The notes below the pieces were generated by a model. It was given only the letters and a program-made list of their open reading frames with translations. It ran no database searches and had not been told where the DNA came from. This document shows positions 52,631-62,627 of a DNA stretch of 64,000 bases, piece by piece (within the stretch, counting starts at the first letter, position 1; the number at the start of each line of letters is the position of its first letter). Origin of the DNA: Martelella alba. GTDB taxonomy: Bacteria; Pseudomonadota; Alphaproteobacteria; Rhizobiales; Rhizobiaceae. Location: assembly GCF_006516955.1 (NCBI RefSeq), contig NZ_VHLG01000010.1:179157-243156 (forward strand), in the 5' to 3' direction. Both the position numbers and the translations under genes were made by a program.

Positions 52631-53042
52631 GGACTGTTTCCCATTGTTTTGTCGGATCATGAAACCGGATGACTGCGAAAATTGTCCAATCTCAAATTCA
52701 CATGCGCATATAAAATATTTTTATCATATTCGTGGCACCCTCGATCTGGTCCTTACAGTTAAGAGGGCATCGGCGTGTCAAAGGCGAAATTCATCAGAAT
52801 TATTTTTCGAAGATGACGGTGAAACTGAAAATTTATTGCTGTCACTTCTGTGATCTGCAGCGCATATAGTTTGGTAAATCGGGAGGGGCCAAAGTGGACC
52901 ATTCGATTCCCGTTTGAAAAGGCGTATGCGAAGATGCTAACGGCTAAGACAATCTTTCGAATGTGTTGCTTTTGTGCCTGAGGCCTGAAGCCACCCGTTC
53001 TCCTTTTGCGCTTCTTGAAAGCGCGCCATCGAAGAGATTGTC
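52631..53042. other. Divergent intergenic region before metN
   Basis: It must hold the promoters of the DUF3830 operon (minus; AT-rich at 52690-52735) and of metNIQ (plus). I looked for a SAM-II-type riboswitch ahead of metN and could not make out its conserved core. No other element was recognised. Confidence 0.5.
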
Positions 53043-54164
53043 ATGTCCGTTACCCCTTCCGCTCCGGCGGGCGCCGCGCCTGTCGATGGCGCTTCACAAA
53101 CTGGAAATCAAAGCGAGCCGATGGTTCGTTTCGATGCCGTCTCGAAAGTGTTTGCCGGTTCTTCGCGTTCCAAACCCGCCTTTACCGCTCTCGACAAGGT
53201 CAGCTACAGCGTGCCGCATGGCGCGATTACCGGCATTATCGGCCGGTCGGGCGCCGGCAAGTCGACATTGATCCGGCTTGTCAACGGGCTGGAAAAGCCG
53301 TCGGAAGGGACCGTGACCGTCGATGGTACTGTCGTGTCGGCGCTGGATGAGAGGGCGCTGCGCAGTGTGCGCCGGTCGATCGGCATGATCTTCCAGCATT
53401 TCAATCTCCTGTCTTCGCGCACCGTCTATGACAATGTGGCGATGCCGCTGGAGATTGCCGGCATGAGCCGCAGCGCCATCAAGGCGCGGATCGAACCTCT
53501 CATCGACATGGTCGGGCTCGGCGACATGATGAAACGTTATCCGTCCGAACTTTCAGGCGGCCAGAAGCAGCGCGTCGGTATTGCCCGGGCGCTGGCGACC
53601 GAACCGACATTGCTTCTGTCCGATGAGGCGACCTCGGCACTCGATCCCGAAACGACGCAGCAGATCCTCGATCTGTTGAAGCGGATCAATCATGAACTCG
53701 GCCTGACGGTGCTTTTGATCACCCATGAAATGGAAGTGGTGAAGGCGGTGACTTCTGAAGTGGCTGTCATGGACAAGGGGCGCATTGTCGAAGCCGGGCG
53801 CACCTTTGATGTGTTCACCCGGCCGCAACATGCCGTCACCAAGGTTCTGCTGGCATCGCTGCCCGGTGCTGACCTGCCGAACTGGATCGGCAGACGTGTC
53901 CATGCAGCACCCGAGCCCGGTGACAATATGCTTGTCCGCCTGACCTTCTTCGGCGCCACGGCCGACCAGCCGTTGGTGGTGAGGCTTGCAAGCGAACTGG
54001 GCGCTCCGGTCAATATCATTGCCGGCACGGTGGATGAAATTGCCGGTGATCCCTATGGCTCGCTGGTGGTCTCCTATTCGGCCGACCCGGCCGTTGTCGC
54101 GCGAGCCAACGCCTTCTTTTCTGAAACCGGTCTGCTTGCGGAGGTCATCGGCTATGTCGCCTGA
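53043..54164 (+). CDS. metN: Methionine ABC transporter ATPase
   Basis: 373 residues. After about 25 polar residues the ATPase shows Walker [10 protein letters not shown], signature [16 protein letters not shown], Walker [17 protein letters not shown] and switch ITHEMEVV. The C-terminal NIL domain (about 295-373, [14 protein letters not shown] onward) is the MetN-specific methionine-sensing module. Its stop overlaps the metI start by 11 nt. The lengthened N-terminus and the SB signature [12 protein letters not shown] confirm MetN over other importers. Confidence 0.93.
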   Translation: MSVTPSAPAGAAPVDGASQTGNQSEPMVRFDAVSKVFAGSSRSKPAFTALDKVSYSVPHGAITGIIGRSGAGKSTLIRLVNGLEKPSEGTVTVDGTVVSALDERALRSVRRSIGMIFQHFNLLSSRTVYDNVAMPLEIAGMSRSAIKARIEPLIDMVGLGDMMKRYPSELSGGQKQRVGIARALATEPTLLLSDEATSALDPETTQQILDLLKRINHELGLTVLLITHEMEVVKAVTSEVAVMDKGRIVEAGRTFDVFTRPQHAVTKVLLASLPGADLPNWIGRRVHAAPEPGDNMLVRLTFFGATADQPLVVRLASELGAPVNIIAGTVDEIAGDPYGSLVVSYSADPAVVARANAFFSETGLLAEVIGYVA

Positions 54165-54822
54165 TATGCTCGTCAGTCTTCTCCTCAAGGCACTGATCCA
54201 GACCATCAATATGGTGGTGGTTTCAGGTGTGATCGGAACCGTGATCGGCCTGCCGATCGGGGTCTTTCTTGCCACCAGCGGCAAGGGGGAACTGTTTCCC
54301 GCACCGATCCTCAACAAGATCGTCGGCGTGATCGTCAATGCCGCGCGCTCGACGCCCTTCATCATCCTGGTGGTTGCCATCATTCCGTTCACCCGGCTTG
54401 TCGCGGGCACGTCAATCGGCACCAAGGCGGCGATCGTGCCACTGACCGTGGCAACCATTCCCTTTATCGCCCGACTGGTCGAAGCGGCGATCCGCGAGGT
54501 TGACAAGGGGCTGGTGGAGGCCGCACGGGCCATGGGCGCCTCGCCATTGCAGATCGTCACCAAGGTGCTGCTTGCCGAAGCGCGTCCGGCGATCACGCTT
54601 GCACTGACCCTGACCGTTGTCAGTCTGATCGGCTATTCCGCCATGGTGGGCGCTGTCGGCGGCGGCGGTCTCGGCGATCTTGGTATCCGCTACGGCTATC
54701 AGCGTTTCATGCCCGGCGTCATGCTCGCCGTGGTCGTTGTCCTGATCGTGCTTGTCCAGGCGATCCAGAGCGCAGGTGATGCGCTGGCCCGCTCCTTTGA
54801 CAAGCGTAACCGCAAATCCTGA
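54154..54822 (+). CDS. metI: Methionine ABC transporter permease
   Basis: 222 residues from ATG 54154, which has GGAGG upstream and gives the usual MetI length. About five helices are predicted, with the coupling loop [26 protein letters not shown] and the start [21 protein letters not shown]. It forms the homodimeric channel powered by MetN. It overlaps metN and precedes two metQ genes. Confidence 0.92.
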   Translation: MSPDMLVSLLLKALIQTINMVVVSGVIGTVIGLPIGVFLATSGKGELFPAPILNKIVGVIVNAARSTPFIILVVAIIPFTRLVAGTSIGTKAAIVPLTVATIPFIARLVEAAIREVDKGLVEAARAMGASPLQIVTKVLLAEARPAITLALTLTVVSLIGYSAMVGAVGGGGLGDLGIRYGYQRFMPGVMLAVVVVLIVLVQAIQSAGDALARSFDKRNRKS

Positions 54823-54852
54823 TTTCCTGCCCCTGCGAACGGAGTATTTTCG

Positions 54853-55632
54853 ATGAAGAAACTGATTGCTGCAGCCCTTTTTGCTGCACTCGCCACAGCC
54901 GGTATTGCCCATGCAGAAACCAAGAAGGTCGGTGTCACGCCCGGTCCGCATGCGCAAATTCTGGAGAAGGTCAAGGAAGTTGCTGCAACCAAGGGCCTTG
55001 ATCTCGATGTGATCGAATTTTCGGATTATGTCGTGCCGAACCAGGCGCTGAACGATGGCGATCTCGACGCCAATTCCTTCCAGCATCAGCCCTATCTCGA
55101 TGCCCAGGTTGCCGATCGCGGCTTTGATATCGTGTCTGTCGCCCAGACCGTCAACTTCCCGATGGCCGGCTATTCGAAGAAGATCACGTCGAAAGACGGC
55201 ATCCCGGACGGTGCGACGATTGCGCTGCCGAACGATCCTTCGAACGGCGCGCGCGCCCTTCTGATGCTTGAAGATCAGGGCCTGATCACCCTGACCGAAG
55301 GCGTTGGCGTCAAGGCAACGGTTGCCGATGTCACAGGCAATCCGCATAATTTCAATTTCGTCGAGCTGGATGCCGCCCAGCTGCCGCGCTCGCTTGATGA
55401 TGTCGATATCGCGCTGATCACCACCAATTACGCGCTTGATGCTGGCCTCAACCCGGTCAATGACTCGATCTTCCGCGAAGGCACCAAAGCACCCTATGTC
55501 GGTATTCTTGCGGTGCGGACCGAAGACAAGGATGCCGACTGGGTCAAGACGCTGGTCGAAAGCTATCACAGCCCGGAAGTGAAGCAGTATGTCAACGACA
55601 CCTTCAAGGGTGCGATCACGCCGACCTGGTAA
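54853..55632 (+). CDS. metQ: Methionine-binding protein, first copy
   Basis: 259 residues with signal peptide (ends near AGIAHAE) and no lipobox Cys, so a soluble periplasmic form. The NlpA/MetQ signatures VGVTPGPHAQILE, DYVVPNQALNDGDLDANSFQHQPYL and NPHNFNFVELDAAQLPRSL are present. It is about 80 percent identical to the next gene by eye. Ribosome site GGAG. It likely binds D/L-methionine or a close derivative. Confidence 0.92.
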   Translation: MKKLIAAALFAALATAGIAHAETKKVGVTPGPHAQILEKVKEVAATKGLDLDVIEFSDYVVPNQALNDGDLDANSFQHQPYLDAQVADRGFDIVSVAQTVNFPMAGYSKKITSKDGIPDGATIALPNDPSNGARALLMLEDQGLITLTEGVGVKATVADVTGNPHNFNFVELDAAQLPRSLDDVDIALITTNYALDAGLNPVNDSIFREGTKAPYVGILAVRTEDKDADWVKTLVESYHSPEVKQYVNDTFKGAITPTW

Positions 55633-55752
55633 GAATAATGCAATTGCGCTCGGGCGATGTCCGGGCGCGAAACGGCAGCCTTTGAGCCGCCACAGACCGA
55701 AACCACACACCCATAAATCAATGTCTCAACCTTTCTAAGACGGAGCTAACCG

Positions 55753-56532
55753 ATGAAGAGACTGATTATTGCCGCGGCCTTTGCCGCACTCGCCACCGCT
55801 GGTGTCGCCCATGCCGAAACCAAGAAGATCGGCGTGACCCCCGGTCCGCATGCGCAGATCATGGAAAAGGTCAAGGAAATCGCAGCGACCAAGGGGCTCG
55901 ATCTCGATGTGATCGAGTTTTCGGATTATGTCGTGCCGAACCAGGCGCTGAATGATGGCGATCTCGATGCCAATTCCTTCCAGCATCAGCCCTATCTTGA
56001 TGCCCAGGTCGCCGATCGCGGCTTTGACATTGTTTCGGTCGCAAAGAACATCAATACGCCGATGTCTGCCTATTCGAAGAAGCTCGCATCGAAGGCTGAT
56101 ATTCCCGATGGTGCCACGATCGCCATTCCGAACGATCCGTCGAATGGCGCGCGCGCGCTTCTGCTTTTGGATGATCAGGGCCTGATCACGCTGAAGGACA
56201 ATACCAATCTTCAGTCTTCAGTTGCCGATATCGCCGAAAATCCGCACAATTTCAATATCATCGAGCTGGATGCCGCTCAGTTGCCGCGTTCGCTGGATGA
56301 TGTCGATCTCGCGGTGATCAACACCAATTACGCGTTGGAAGCCGGCCTGAGCCCGGTGGATGACTCGCTGTTTCAGGAGAGCACCAAGGCGCCCTATGTC
56401 AACGTGATCGCCGTGCGCACTGAAGACAAGGACGCCGACTGGGTGAAGACGCTGATCGAAAGCTATCACAGCCCGGAAGTGAAGCAGTATGTCAACGACA
56501 CCTTCAAGGGCGCGGTCGTTCCGGTCTGGTAA
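55753..56532 (+). CDS. metQ: Methionine-binding protein, second copy
   Basis: 259 residues, a tandem paralogue of the preceding gene: roughly 50 differences in 259 by direct comparison. These concentrate around residues 97-115, 150-165 and 190-230, while the ligand-facing start and the DGDLDANSFQHQPYLD block are identical. A conserved C-terminus (YHSPEVKQYVNDTFKGA) closes both. The divergent patches may alter ligand preference (for example D- versus L-methionine or methionine sulfoxide). A strong terminator follows. Confidence 0.92.
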   Translation: MKRLIIAAAFAALATAGVAHAETKKIGVTPGPHAQIMEKVKEIAATKGLDLDVIEFSDYVVPNQALNDGDLDANSFQHQPYLDAQVADRGFDIVSVAKNINTPMSAYSKKLASKADIPDGATIAIPNDPSNGARALLLLDDQGLITLKDNTNLQSSVADIAENPHNFNIIELDAAQLPRSLDDVDLAVINTNYALEAGLSPVDDSLFQESTKAPYVNVIAVRTEDKDADWVKTLIESYHSPEVKQYVNDTFKGAVVPVW

Positions 56533-56560
56533 GATCGCCTACATAAACAGAACTGAATTG

Positions 56561-56592
56561 AAAAGCCCCGGACACAGTCTGGGGCTTTTTTA
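56561..56592 (+). terminator. Intrinsic terminator of metNIQQ
   Basis: AAAAGCCCC (56561-56569) pairs with GGGGCTTTT (56581-56589), with further GAC/GTC pairing inside, followed by a T-rich tract. Confidence 0.92.
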
Positions 56593-56678
56593 TGGCAGAT
56601 TGAAAAGTGAAGTTGAATTTTCACCGGTAAAATGCAGGATGAAGGCTGAAGCTCAAACGTCGGGGACGGACGAGGGGC

Positions 56679-57530
56679 ATGAAGATTGAAGCTGGATATC
56701 ATAGCAGTATCGCTACAACGGGGGATGCGTGGCGTAGCGATGTTTTGGTGCGCGGCCTGCCGAGGATCATGGTCAAAGCCCATGTTCTGTACGGGAACGG
56801 TGCTGCCTTGTTCAATGGTCTTGGTGAAATTATAGAAGATGTTGGCGACCGGGCGCTTGTTTGTCAGCGGGCCGGCGCTAGCGGTATCAGCCTGCGCCTG
56901 CATGACGAGGCGGGCCGCCTGTCGCGTGATGCGGAATTCCGTCGGGCCATTATGATGGAAGTCGGCTACCGGACACCGGGGCTTTATCTGCAGCTGGCGC
57001 TGGAAAATATCGGCCACCAGTCCCTTGGCGATCTTGAGACACTGTTGGCGACCTTGCAGCCCGATGCGGTCTCTCTGGCTTTGGCAGACATGGTTTCCTG
57101 CGCTGATCTGGGCGCACTCAGCGACTTCTATCATCGTTGCTGGGCGGCAGGTATCGATCTGCAGCATGTGTTACGCGGTGAAGCAGAGGTTTTTCAGCTG
57201 GCTGAAATGATTGATGACGGCATCGTGCCTGAGGAAAACCTCAAGGTTCTGATCGAAGTCGAGAGCCAGATATGGGGCGATTTCTCGGCCGTGGAACCCG
57301 CCGCGGCCGCTATCCGCCAGCAATTGCCTGATTCTGACTGGGCGCTTGGCGCCCGTGGCCCCGGGGAAAGTGCCTGCCTTTATGCGGCAATGATGCTGGG
57401 CGGCAAGGTGCGTATTGACTGCGACGCCTCATTTTCCGGTGCACCCCATGGGCAAGGTCCCGCTCTTCCGGGCGGGCGGATCAACGAACTGGTGCAGATG
57501 CTCGGTCTCGACAATGCGGGACGGGCCTGA
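56679..57530 (+). CDS. Divergent BKACE (DUF849)-like protein lacking metal ligands
   Basis: 283 residues, probably a TIM barrel. The order of segments follows beta-keto acid cleavage enzymes: QRAGASGISLRLHDEAGRLSRD corresponds to the family's HLHVRD-x-GRxSxD block, ESQIWGDFSAVEPAAAAI to the middle, and GGKVRIDCDASFSG followed by INELVQMLGL to the GGHVRVGLEDN C-terminus. The two zinc-binding histidines of the first block appear as Ser and Arg, and the GLEDN acidic group is changed. It may be a pseudoenzyme or have a different reaction. The gene lies alone between the met terminator and the convergent MocR gene. Confidence 0.6.
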   Translation: MKIEAGYHSSIATTGDAWRSDVLVRGLPRIMVKAHVLYGNGAALFNGLGEIIEDVGDRALVCQRAGASGISLRLHDEAGRLSRDAEFRRAIMMEVGYRTPGLYLQLALENIGHQSLGDLETLLATLQPDAVSLALADMVSCADLGALSDFYHRCWAAGIDLQHVLRGEAEVFQLAEMIDDGIVPEENLKVLIEVESQIWGDFSAVEPAAAAIRQQLPDSDWALGARGPGESACLYAAMMLGGKVRIDCDASFSGAPHGQGPALPGGRINELVQMLGLDNAGRA

Positions 57531-57545
57531 GCGACGGAGTGAGCC

Positions 57546-59021
57546 TCATTCCAGGCCGCGCAAGGCGGAAATGGTGGAAGCCAGTCGCGAAATGCCAGCT
57601 GCGATGCGGTCTTTCGGGATGGCGGCAAAGCCAAGTCGCAACCGGTTTGTCGGCGCATCATCCTTGAGATAGTGAACATCACCGGCTTCAACGAGGATGC
57701 CACGCCGCGCGGCTTCGGCCTGTACGGTCGTCGCGCGCAGATCTTCCGGCAAACGCAGCCAGAGTCCGGAGCCGCCCGTGGTCATGGTCACACTGCATTC
57801 CGGCATCTGGCGGTGGATTTCCGACAGGATAAGCCGCCATTTGGCGGAAAGTTCGGCCCGGTGGCGACGGATATGGGCGTCATAATGGCCTTCGGCGAGG
57901 AAGATGGCCAGTGCCCGCTGGTCGAGGGCTGAAGGGTGGCGGCAGATCAGCCGCCGCAAAGCGCGCAGATGGCGGATGATCGGTGGTGAGGCGGCAATAA
58001 AGCCGAGCCGAAGACCGGGAAAGAGTGGCTTGGTAAGGCTCGATACATGGATGACCCGCCCGCGCTCATCAAGGGCCTTGAGCGCTGGTTTCTGGGCGCC
58101 GACAAAATTGAGCTCGTGCTCGTAATCGTCCTCGAGGATGAGAAAATCATGGACCTCGGCGGCAGACAGCAATGACAGGCGGCGCTCCATGCCCATGGTG
58201 ACATTGGTCGGGCATTGATGGCCGGGCGTGACATAGACGAGATCGGCGCCGGCAAGGGCAGGCGACACTTTCAGGCCATTGCCGTCAATCGGGTGCGGGC
58301 GGATCTCGGCGCCGAAACCACGAAAGATATTATGCGCATCGACATAGCCGGGATCTTCCACATCGACCCGTTTTCCGGGGCCGCAAAGGGCCATGGCCGT
58401 GGTGAAAAGCGCATTCTGGGCGCCGACTGTGACCAGGATCTCCTCCGGCGTCGCGCGGAAGCCGCGCTGTGGCAGAATGCGGCGAATAATATGTTCGACC
58501 AGCATCGGATCGTCGCCATCAACCTGATCGAAAATCCAGGATGGCGTATGTTGCGCCGTACCGGCCAGGCGGATGGCATCGCGCCAACGGCTGACGGATA
58601 CCTTGTCCGGTATCAGTTGTCCGTAGACGAAGGGAAATTCATAGTCGCGCCAGTTGGTGGCCTTGACGATGCTGACCTGATCGGCGAAGCGGCTGTTGAG
58701 CCGTTCGGTCGCATCGAATTCATCTGCGCGGCGCGCCTTGCTTTCAACCCTGATATTGAGCTGTTCGCGCAGCGTGCGCTCATTGATGAAATAGCCGCGA
58801 CGATTGACCGGCTTCAAGAAGCCGTCCTCGGCCAGACGTTCATAGACAAGTGTGACCGTGTTGCGCGCCACCCCGATCCGCCGGGCCATTACACGGGTTG
58901 CCGGCAGCGGCTCGTGCAACGGAAGCGCGCCGGCGAGAATGGCCTCGATCAGGCGTTCCTGAATCTGTTGCTGCAGGCGTTTGCCCGGATCCAGCGGCGT
59001 GGTGAAAAACTGTTCGATCAT
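57546..59021 (-). CDS. MocR/PdxR-type regulator (GntR HTH fused to aminotransferase fold)
   Basis: About 491 residues from ATG 59021. The N-terminal GntR winged HTH spans about 12-75 (LQQQIQERLIEAILAGALPLHEPLPATRVMARRIGVARNTV region) and a fold-type I aminotransferase domain follows. The PLP lysine is expected in VSSLTKPLFPGLRLGF, with YVTPGHQCPTNVTM and LEDDYEHEL before it. MocR proteins use PLP to sense amino compounds and activate adjacent genes. It is divergent from the Pot-type transporter starting at 59286, the likely target. The frame extends to 59159 but the upstream part lacks family resemblance. Confidence 0.88.
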   Translation of the reverse strand: MIEQFFTTPLDPGKRLQQQIQERLIEAILAGALPLHEPLPATRVMARRIGVARNTVTLVYERLAEDGFLKPVNRRGYFINERTLREQLNIRVESKARRADEFDATERLNSRFADQVSIVKATNWRDYEFPFVYGQLIPDKVSVSRWRDAIRLAGTAQHTPSWIFDQVDGDDPMLVEHIIRRILPQRGFRATPEEILVTVGAQNALFTTAMALCGPGKRVDVEDPGYVDAHNIFRGFGAEIRPHPIDGNGLKVSPALAGADLVYVTPGHQCPTNVTMGMERRLSLLSAAEVHDFLILEDDYEHELNFVGAQKPALKALDERGRVIHVSSLTKPLFPGLRLGFIAASPPIIRHLRALRRLICRHPSALDQRALAIFLAEGHYDAHIRRHRAELSAKWRLILSEIHRQMPECSVTMTTGGSGLWLRLPEDLRATTVQAEAARRGILVEAGDVHYLKDDAPTNRLRLGFAAIPKDRIAAGISRLASTISALRGLE

Positions 59022-59285
59022 GATTTTCGACGTTATGCGTCCCTGCACGGGCTGGCAATGGAAGCGTTGCCGCACAGAGGCTCGGATTGTTGCGCGGTGA
59101 GCGCGACTGGCTCCATAGTTTTCCCCCCGTGGCTCTAAGCCGTCAACCTTCCGCCACATAACATTTTTCCACCATGGGCACGCAGGCGGAAAATGGCATC
59201 AAGACCCGCGCCTTCGCGAGCACACAGGCAAAGACCGGGCGAGGGTCGCCCGGCGCTTCAAGACACGACATCGAAGGGGAACAGC

Positions 59286-60419
59286 ATGTCGCATTTCATT
59301 ACCAAGGCACCGATTGCCCGCCGCTCCTTTCTGAAAGGTTCGGCTGCCGTTGGCGCAGGGCTTGCCATGCCGGCCATCATCTCGTCCAAGGCGCTTGCGT
59401 CGTCTGGCGAGATCAACATCATGATGTGGTCGGACTATCTGCCCGAGATCTTTGTCGATGCCTTCGAAAGCTCGACGGGAATCAAGATCAATTTCACCGG
59501 CATCGGCTCGAATGAGGAATTGCTCAACAAGCTGAAGGCCACCAATGGCGAAGGCTTCGACATTGTCTCGCCGACCAATAATCGCAATCTGCAATGGCAG
59601 CCGGCCGAACTGCTCCAGCCTTTCGATATGAGCCGGGTTCCGATCGATCATGTTCAGGCTTCCATGGCGATCGGCGAAAAATACTGGAACTTCGGTGGTT
59701 GCTGCTGGATTCCGCATATCTGGGGCACCGAAGGTATCGGCTGGCGCACCGACCTGTTCACGCCTGCCGGTGAATTCCCGAGCTATTACGATGTCTGGGA
59801 CGATGCCAATGCTGGCAAGACCATGGGGCGTGGCCATTCGATGATCCTCGGCCTCGGCCTGGCGCTGGAGCGCATGGGCCAGCTGGAGCCGGGTTCCATG
59901 TGGGCTGCCTATGAGACACCGGAAAAGATGACCGAGGTCTGGACCAAGGTTACGGATATCGCGATTTCGAAGAAGAAGAACATCAAGATCATCTGGAATG
60001 ATGCCGATACCCAGAAGGCCGGTCTTCTGAATGAAGGCGTGATCGTCGGCCAGACCTGGGATGGACCGCCGCTGGCGCTGAAGACGGATGGCGAGCCGGT
60101 GATGTATCGTGCACCGATCGAAGGTGCGATGGCCTGGATCGATGGCATGGCCATCCCGAAGGGTGCGAAGAATATCGATCAGATCTACGCCTTTATCGAG
60201 GCAGCCTACACGCCGGAACTGGCCGGCAAGGCAATTGACTTCCACGGTTACAACTCGCCGGTGATTGGTGCCGCCGATTTTGCCAGCGCCACCTATTCGC
60301 AGAACTTCGCCGATGCCTATCCCGGGGATGCGCTGGCCAATCTCAATGCCTGGCCGGCTGAAGCGCCCTGGTATGCCGACATGCGCACCGAGTTCACCAA
60401 TAAATTCATGAGCGCCTGA
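59286..60419 (+). CDS. Periplasmic binding protein of a second Pot-type transporter
   Basis: 377 residues from ATG 59286 (GAAGGGGA upstream). It has a Tat-type signal (ARRSFLKGSAAVGAG). The mature part starts INIMMWSDYLPEIFVDAFESSTGIKINFTGIGSNEELLNK, typical of the PotD/PotF class, and VGQTWDGPPLALKTDGEPV occurs late. The Tat signal implies folding before export. With the MocR regulator divergent, an amine or amino acid that reacts with PLP is a reasonable ligand class. Confidence 0.87.
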   Translation: MSHFITKAPIARRSFLKGSAAVGAGLAMPAIISSKALASSGEINIMMWSDYLPEIFVDAFESSTGIKINFTGIGSNEELLNKLKATNGEGFDIVSPTNNRNLQWQPAELLQPFDMSRVPIDHVQASMAIGEKYWNFGGCCWIPHIWGTEGIGWRTDLFTPAGEFPSYYDVWDDANAGKTMGRGHSMILGLGLALERMGQLEPGSMWAAYETPEKMTEVWTKVTDIAISKKKNIKIIWNDADTQKAGLLNEGVIVGQTWDGPPLALKTDGEPVMYRAPIEGAMAWIDGMAIPKGAKNIDQIYAFIEAAYTPELAGKAIDFHGYNSPVIGAADFASATYSQNFADAYPGDALANLNAWPAEAPWYADMRTEFTNKFMSA

Positions 60420-60613
60420 TTTATCAGGCGTCCATGGTGCGGGCGGCGCGTGGCCGGCAGTCCTTTCAGGCTTGCCGGTACCGGGATCGGGGACGCGTTG
60501 CCAATGTCGATTATGTTCGCATGTCTGGATGAAGATCCGGGAGATGCGCGAAGGCGGGGCGTGATGGTGCGAGGGCGTCACGACCCGCCGACCATGATTT
60601 TTCAAGGGTTCTC

Positions 60614-61702
60614 ATGAGCAGCAAAGACGTCGTTCTTGATCACGTGTCGATCCGCTTCGGTTCATTCACCGCCGTGGACAATGCCAACCTTCAGATATCG
60701 GGCGGCGAGTTCTTCTCCTTCCTTGGGCCATCGGGTTGCGGCAAGACAACACTGCTCAGATGCATATCCGGCTTTGTCGAGCCGACCGAAGGCCGGGTGA
60801 TGATCGGCGGCAAGAACATGCGCAATATCGGACCCAACAAACGGCCGACCGCGCTGATCTTTCAGAACCTTGCCCTGTTCCCGCTGATGAGTGTCGCCGA
60901 CAATATAGCCTTTCCGCTGGAAGTGCGCGGCATTTCCAAGCGGGATCGCCGCAAGCGGGCAGACGAGCTGCTGGATATGATTGCCCTGCCGGGGCAGGGC
61001 GACAAGAAAGTGCATGAGCTCTCCGGCGGACAGCGTCAGCGCGTTGCCATTGCCCGCGCACTGGCGGTCGAGCCCGATATCCTGCTGCTTGACGAGCCAT
61101 TGTCAGCGCTGGATCTGAAACTGCGTCAGCATATGCGCAGTGAGCTGCGCGCCATCCAGCAGCGGGTCGGCTTGACCTTCATCTATATCACCCATGACCA
61201 GGGCGAGGCACTGACCATGAGTGACCGGGTCGCGGTGATGAATTCCGGTGTCATCGAACAGGTGGCGGCCCCCGAGGCGATCTATAACCGTCCGAAAACC
61301 GCCTTTGTCGCCTCCTTCGTAGGCGAAACCAATGCGATCGCCGGAAAGATTGCCAGTCAGACCGGCGATATTGCCATGCTTGAGACGAGCTTCGGCCTTC
61401 TGGCAGGCCGTGCGGCCGGTGGCAGGCGTTACAAGCCCGGCGAGGACTGCGTTCTCTTCGTCCGGCCCGAACTGCTGGAACCGGCTGAACCCGGCGTCAG
61501 CGAGAACATGATTTCGGCAAAGATCGCCAAGGAGGAATTTGAGGGCTCCAACCGCCATCTCTTCCTTCAGGCCGCCGGGACCGATTTGCGCGTCAGCCGG
61601 GTCAATGGCCTCGGTCCGTCGTTGAGCCCGGATGGCAATGGCCAGATCCATGTCTCCTTCAATGCGGCGCGCGCAACCGTGCTGCCAGCGGACGGGGCGT
61701 GA
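60614..61702 (+). CDS. Pot-type ABC transporter ATPase
   Basis: 362 residues. Walker A GPSGCGKTT, signature LSGGQRQRVAIARALA, Walker B LLLDEPLSALD, switch ITHDQGEA, then a TOBE domain (about 280-355). It starts at ATG 60614 with AGGG upstream, 194 nt after the binding-protein stop, and is followed 1 nt later by the first permease gene. Confidence 0.92.
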   Translation: MSSKDVVLDHVSIRFGSFTAVDNANLQISGGEFFSFLGPSGCGKTTLLRCISGFVEPTEGRVMIGGKNMRNIGPNKRPTALIFQNLALFPLMSVADNIAFPLEVRGISKRDRRKRADELLDMIALPGQGDKKVHELSGGQRQRVAIARALAVEPDILLLDEPLSALDLKLRQHMRSELRAIQQRVGLTFIYITHDQGEALTMSDRVAVMNSGVIEQVAAPEAIYNRPKTAFVASFVGETNAIAGKIASQTGDIAMLETSFGLLAGRAAGGRRYKPGEDCVLFVRPELLEPAEPGVSENMISAKIAKEEFEGSNRHLFLQAAGTDLRVSRVNGLGPSLSPDGNGQIHVSFNAARATVLPADGA

Positions 61703-61703
61703 C

Positions 61704-62627
61704 ATGGAGAAAATGACAGCCGCATGGAATGACTTCTCCTCGCGCCACGGTCTTGGTGTGGCGCTGTTTGTTGGCATCGGCGTGTTTTTCTGGGTCGTAT
61801 TCCTGATCTTCCTGCCGCAGCTGGCGATGCTGGATTATTCCTTCTCGCATAATCTGGCCGCCAGTGAAGTTGGCGGACCAAATGACACCTTCACGCTCGA
61901 AAATTACAGCTATTTCCTGACCGGCAATGATGCCGGCCTCAATACGCTTGATATGGGCATTTTGCTGCGCACCATCATCGCTGCGGTCTTCGTCACCATC
62001 ATGGACGTGGCGATCTGCTATCCCGTGGCCTTTATCCTCGCCCATTCGGCAACCGGCGTTGCCGCGCGGCTGATGGTTGTCGGTCTGATCGTGCCTTACT
62101 GGGTGAACGAAATCCTGCGTGCCTTTGCATTCCGCGTGCTTTTTGGCGCGACCGGTCTCATCAACGGCATCGGCATGACGGCAGGGCTATGGGACCAGCC
62201 GATCGACTTTATACGAGCCGATGTGGCGCTCTATTCGGGCCTCACCTATGCTTATGTGCTGCTGATGATCTTCCCGATCTACAACGCCGTCGAAGCACTT
62301 GACCGCAACCAGATCGAGGCGGCGCGGGATATGGGGGCGAGCTGGATCCGGGTGCACTGGCGCGTCGTGCTGCCGATTGCCAAACCCGGTATCGCCTCCG
62401 GCGCCACCATGGTCTTCATGCTGACGGCCGGTGCGCTGGCCGCCCCGCAGATCCTTGGCGGCCCGTCGAGCCTGTGGTTCACCCAAGTGATCTATCAGTG
62501 GTTCAACGAGGCTTCGAACTGGCCGCGCGGGGCGGCCTATGCCGTCATCCTGCTCGGCGTCTGTATCGGCTTCGTCACGCTGATGATGAAGATCTTCAAG
62601 GTCTCGGTCGCGGAGATTGGCCGATGA
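61704..62627 (+). CDS. Pot-type ABC transporter permease, PotB-like
   Basis: 307 residues from ATG 61704, just past the ATPase stop. About six helices are predicted, with a long periplasmic loop after the first. The coupling loop is EAARDMGASWIRVHWRVVLPIAKPGI. The last codons overlap the next gene (ATGA). Confidence 0.9.
   Translation: MEKMTAAWNDFSSRHGLGVALFVGIGVFFWVVFLIFLPQLAMLDYSFSHNLAASEVGGPNDTFTLENYSYFLTGNDAGLNTLDMGILLRTIIAAVFVTIMDVAICYPVAFILAHSATGVAARLMVVGLIVPYWVNEILRAFAFRVLFGATGLINGIGMTAGLWDQPIDFIRADVALYSGLTYAYVLLMIFPIYNAVEALDRNQIEAARDMGASWIRVHWRVVLPIAKPGIASGATMVFMLTAGALAAPQILGGPSSLWFTQVIYQWFNEASNWPRGAAYAVILLGVCIGFVTLMMKIFKVSVAEIGR

Noticed and set aside
50942..52672. 576-codon plus-strand ORF
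   Set aside because: It spans the PotD-like and DUF3830 genes and the hairpin region in reverse; no domain is visible.
52860..53042. SAM riboswitch ahead of metN
   Set aside because: I could not match the conserved core or pseudoknot of SAM-II or other SAM classes; only scattered resemblance was seen.
54412..55710. 432-codon minus-strand ORF opposite metI and metQ
   Set aside because: Shadow of two well-recognised genes; no family signature.
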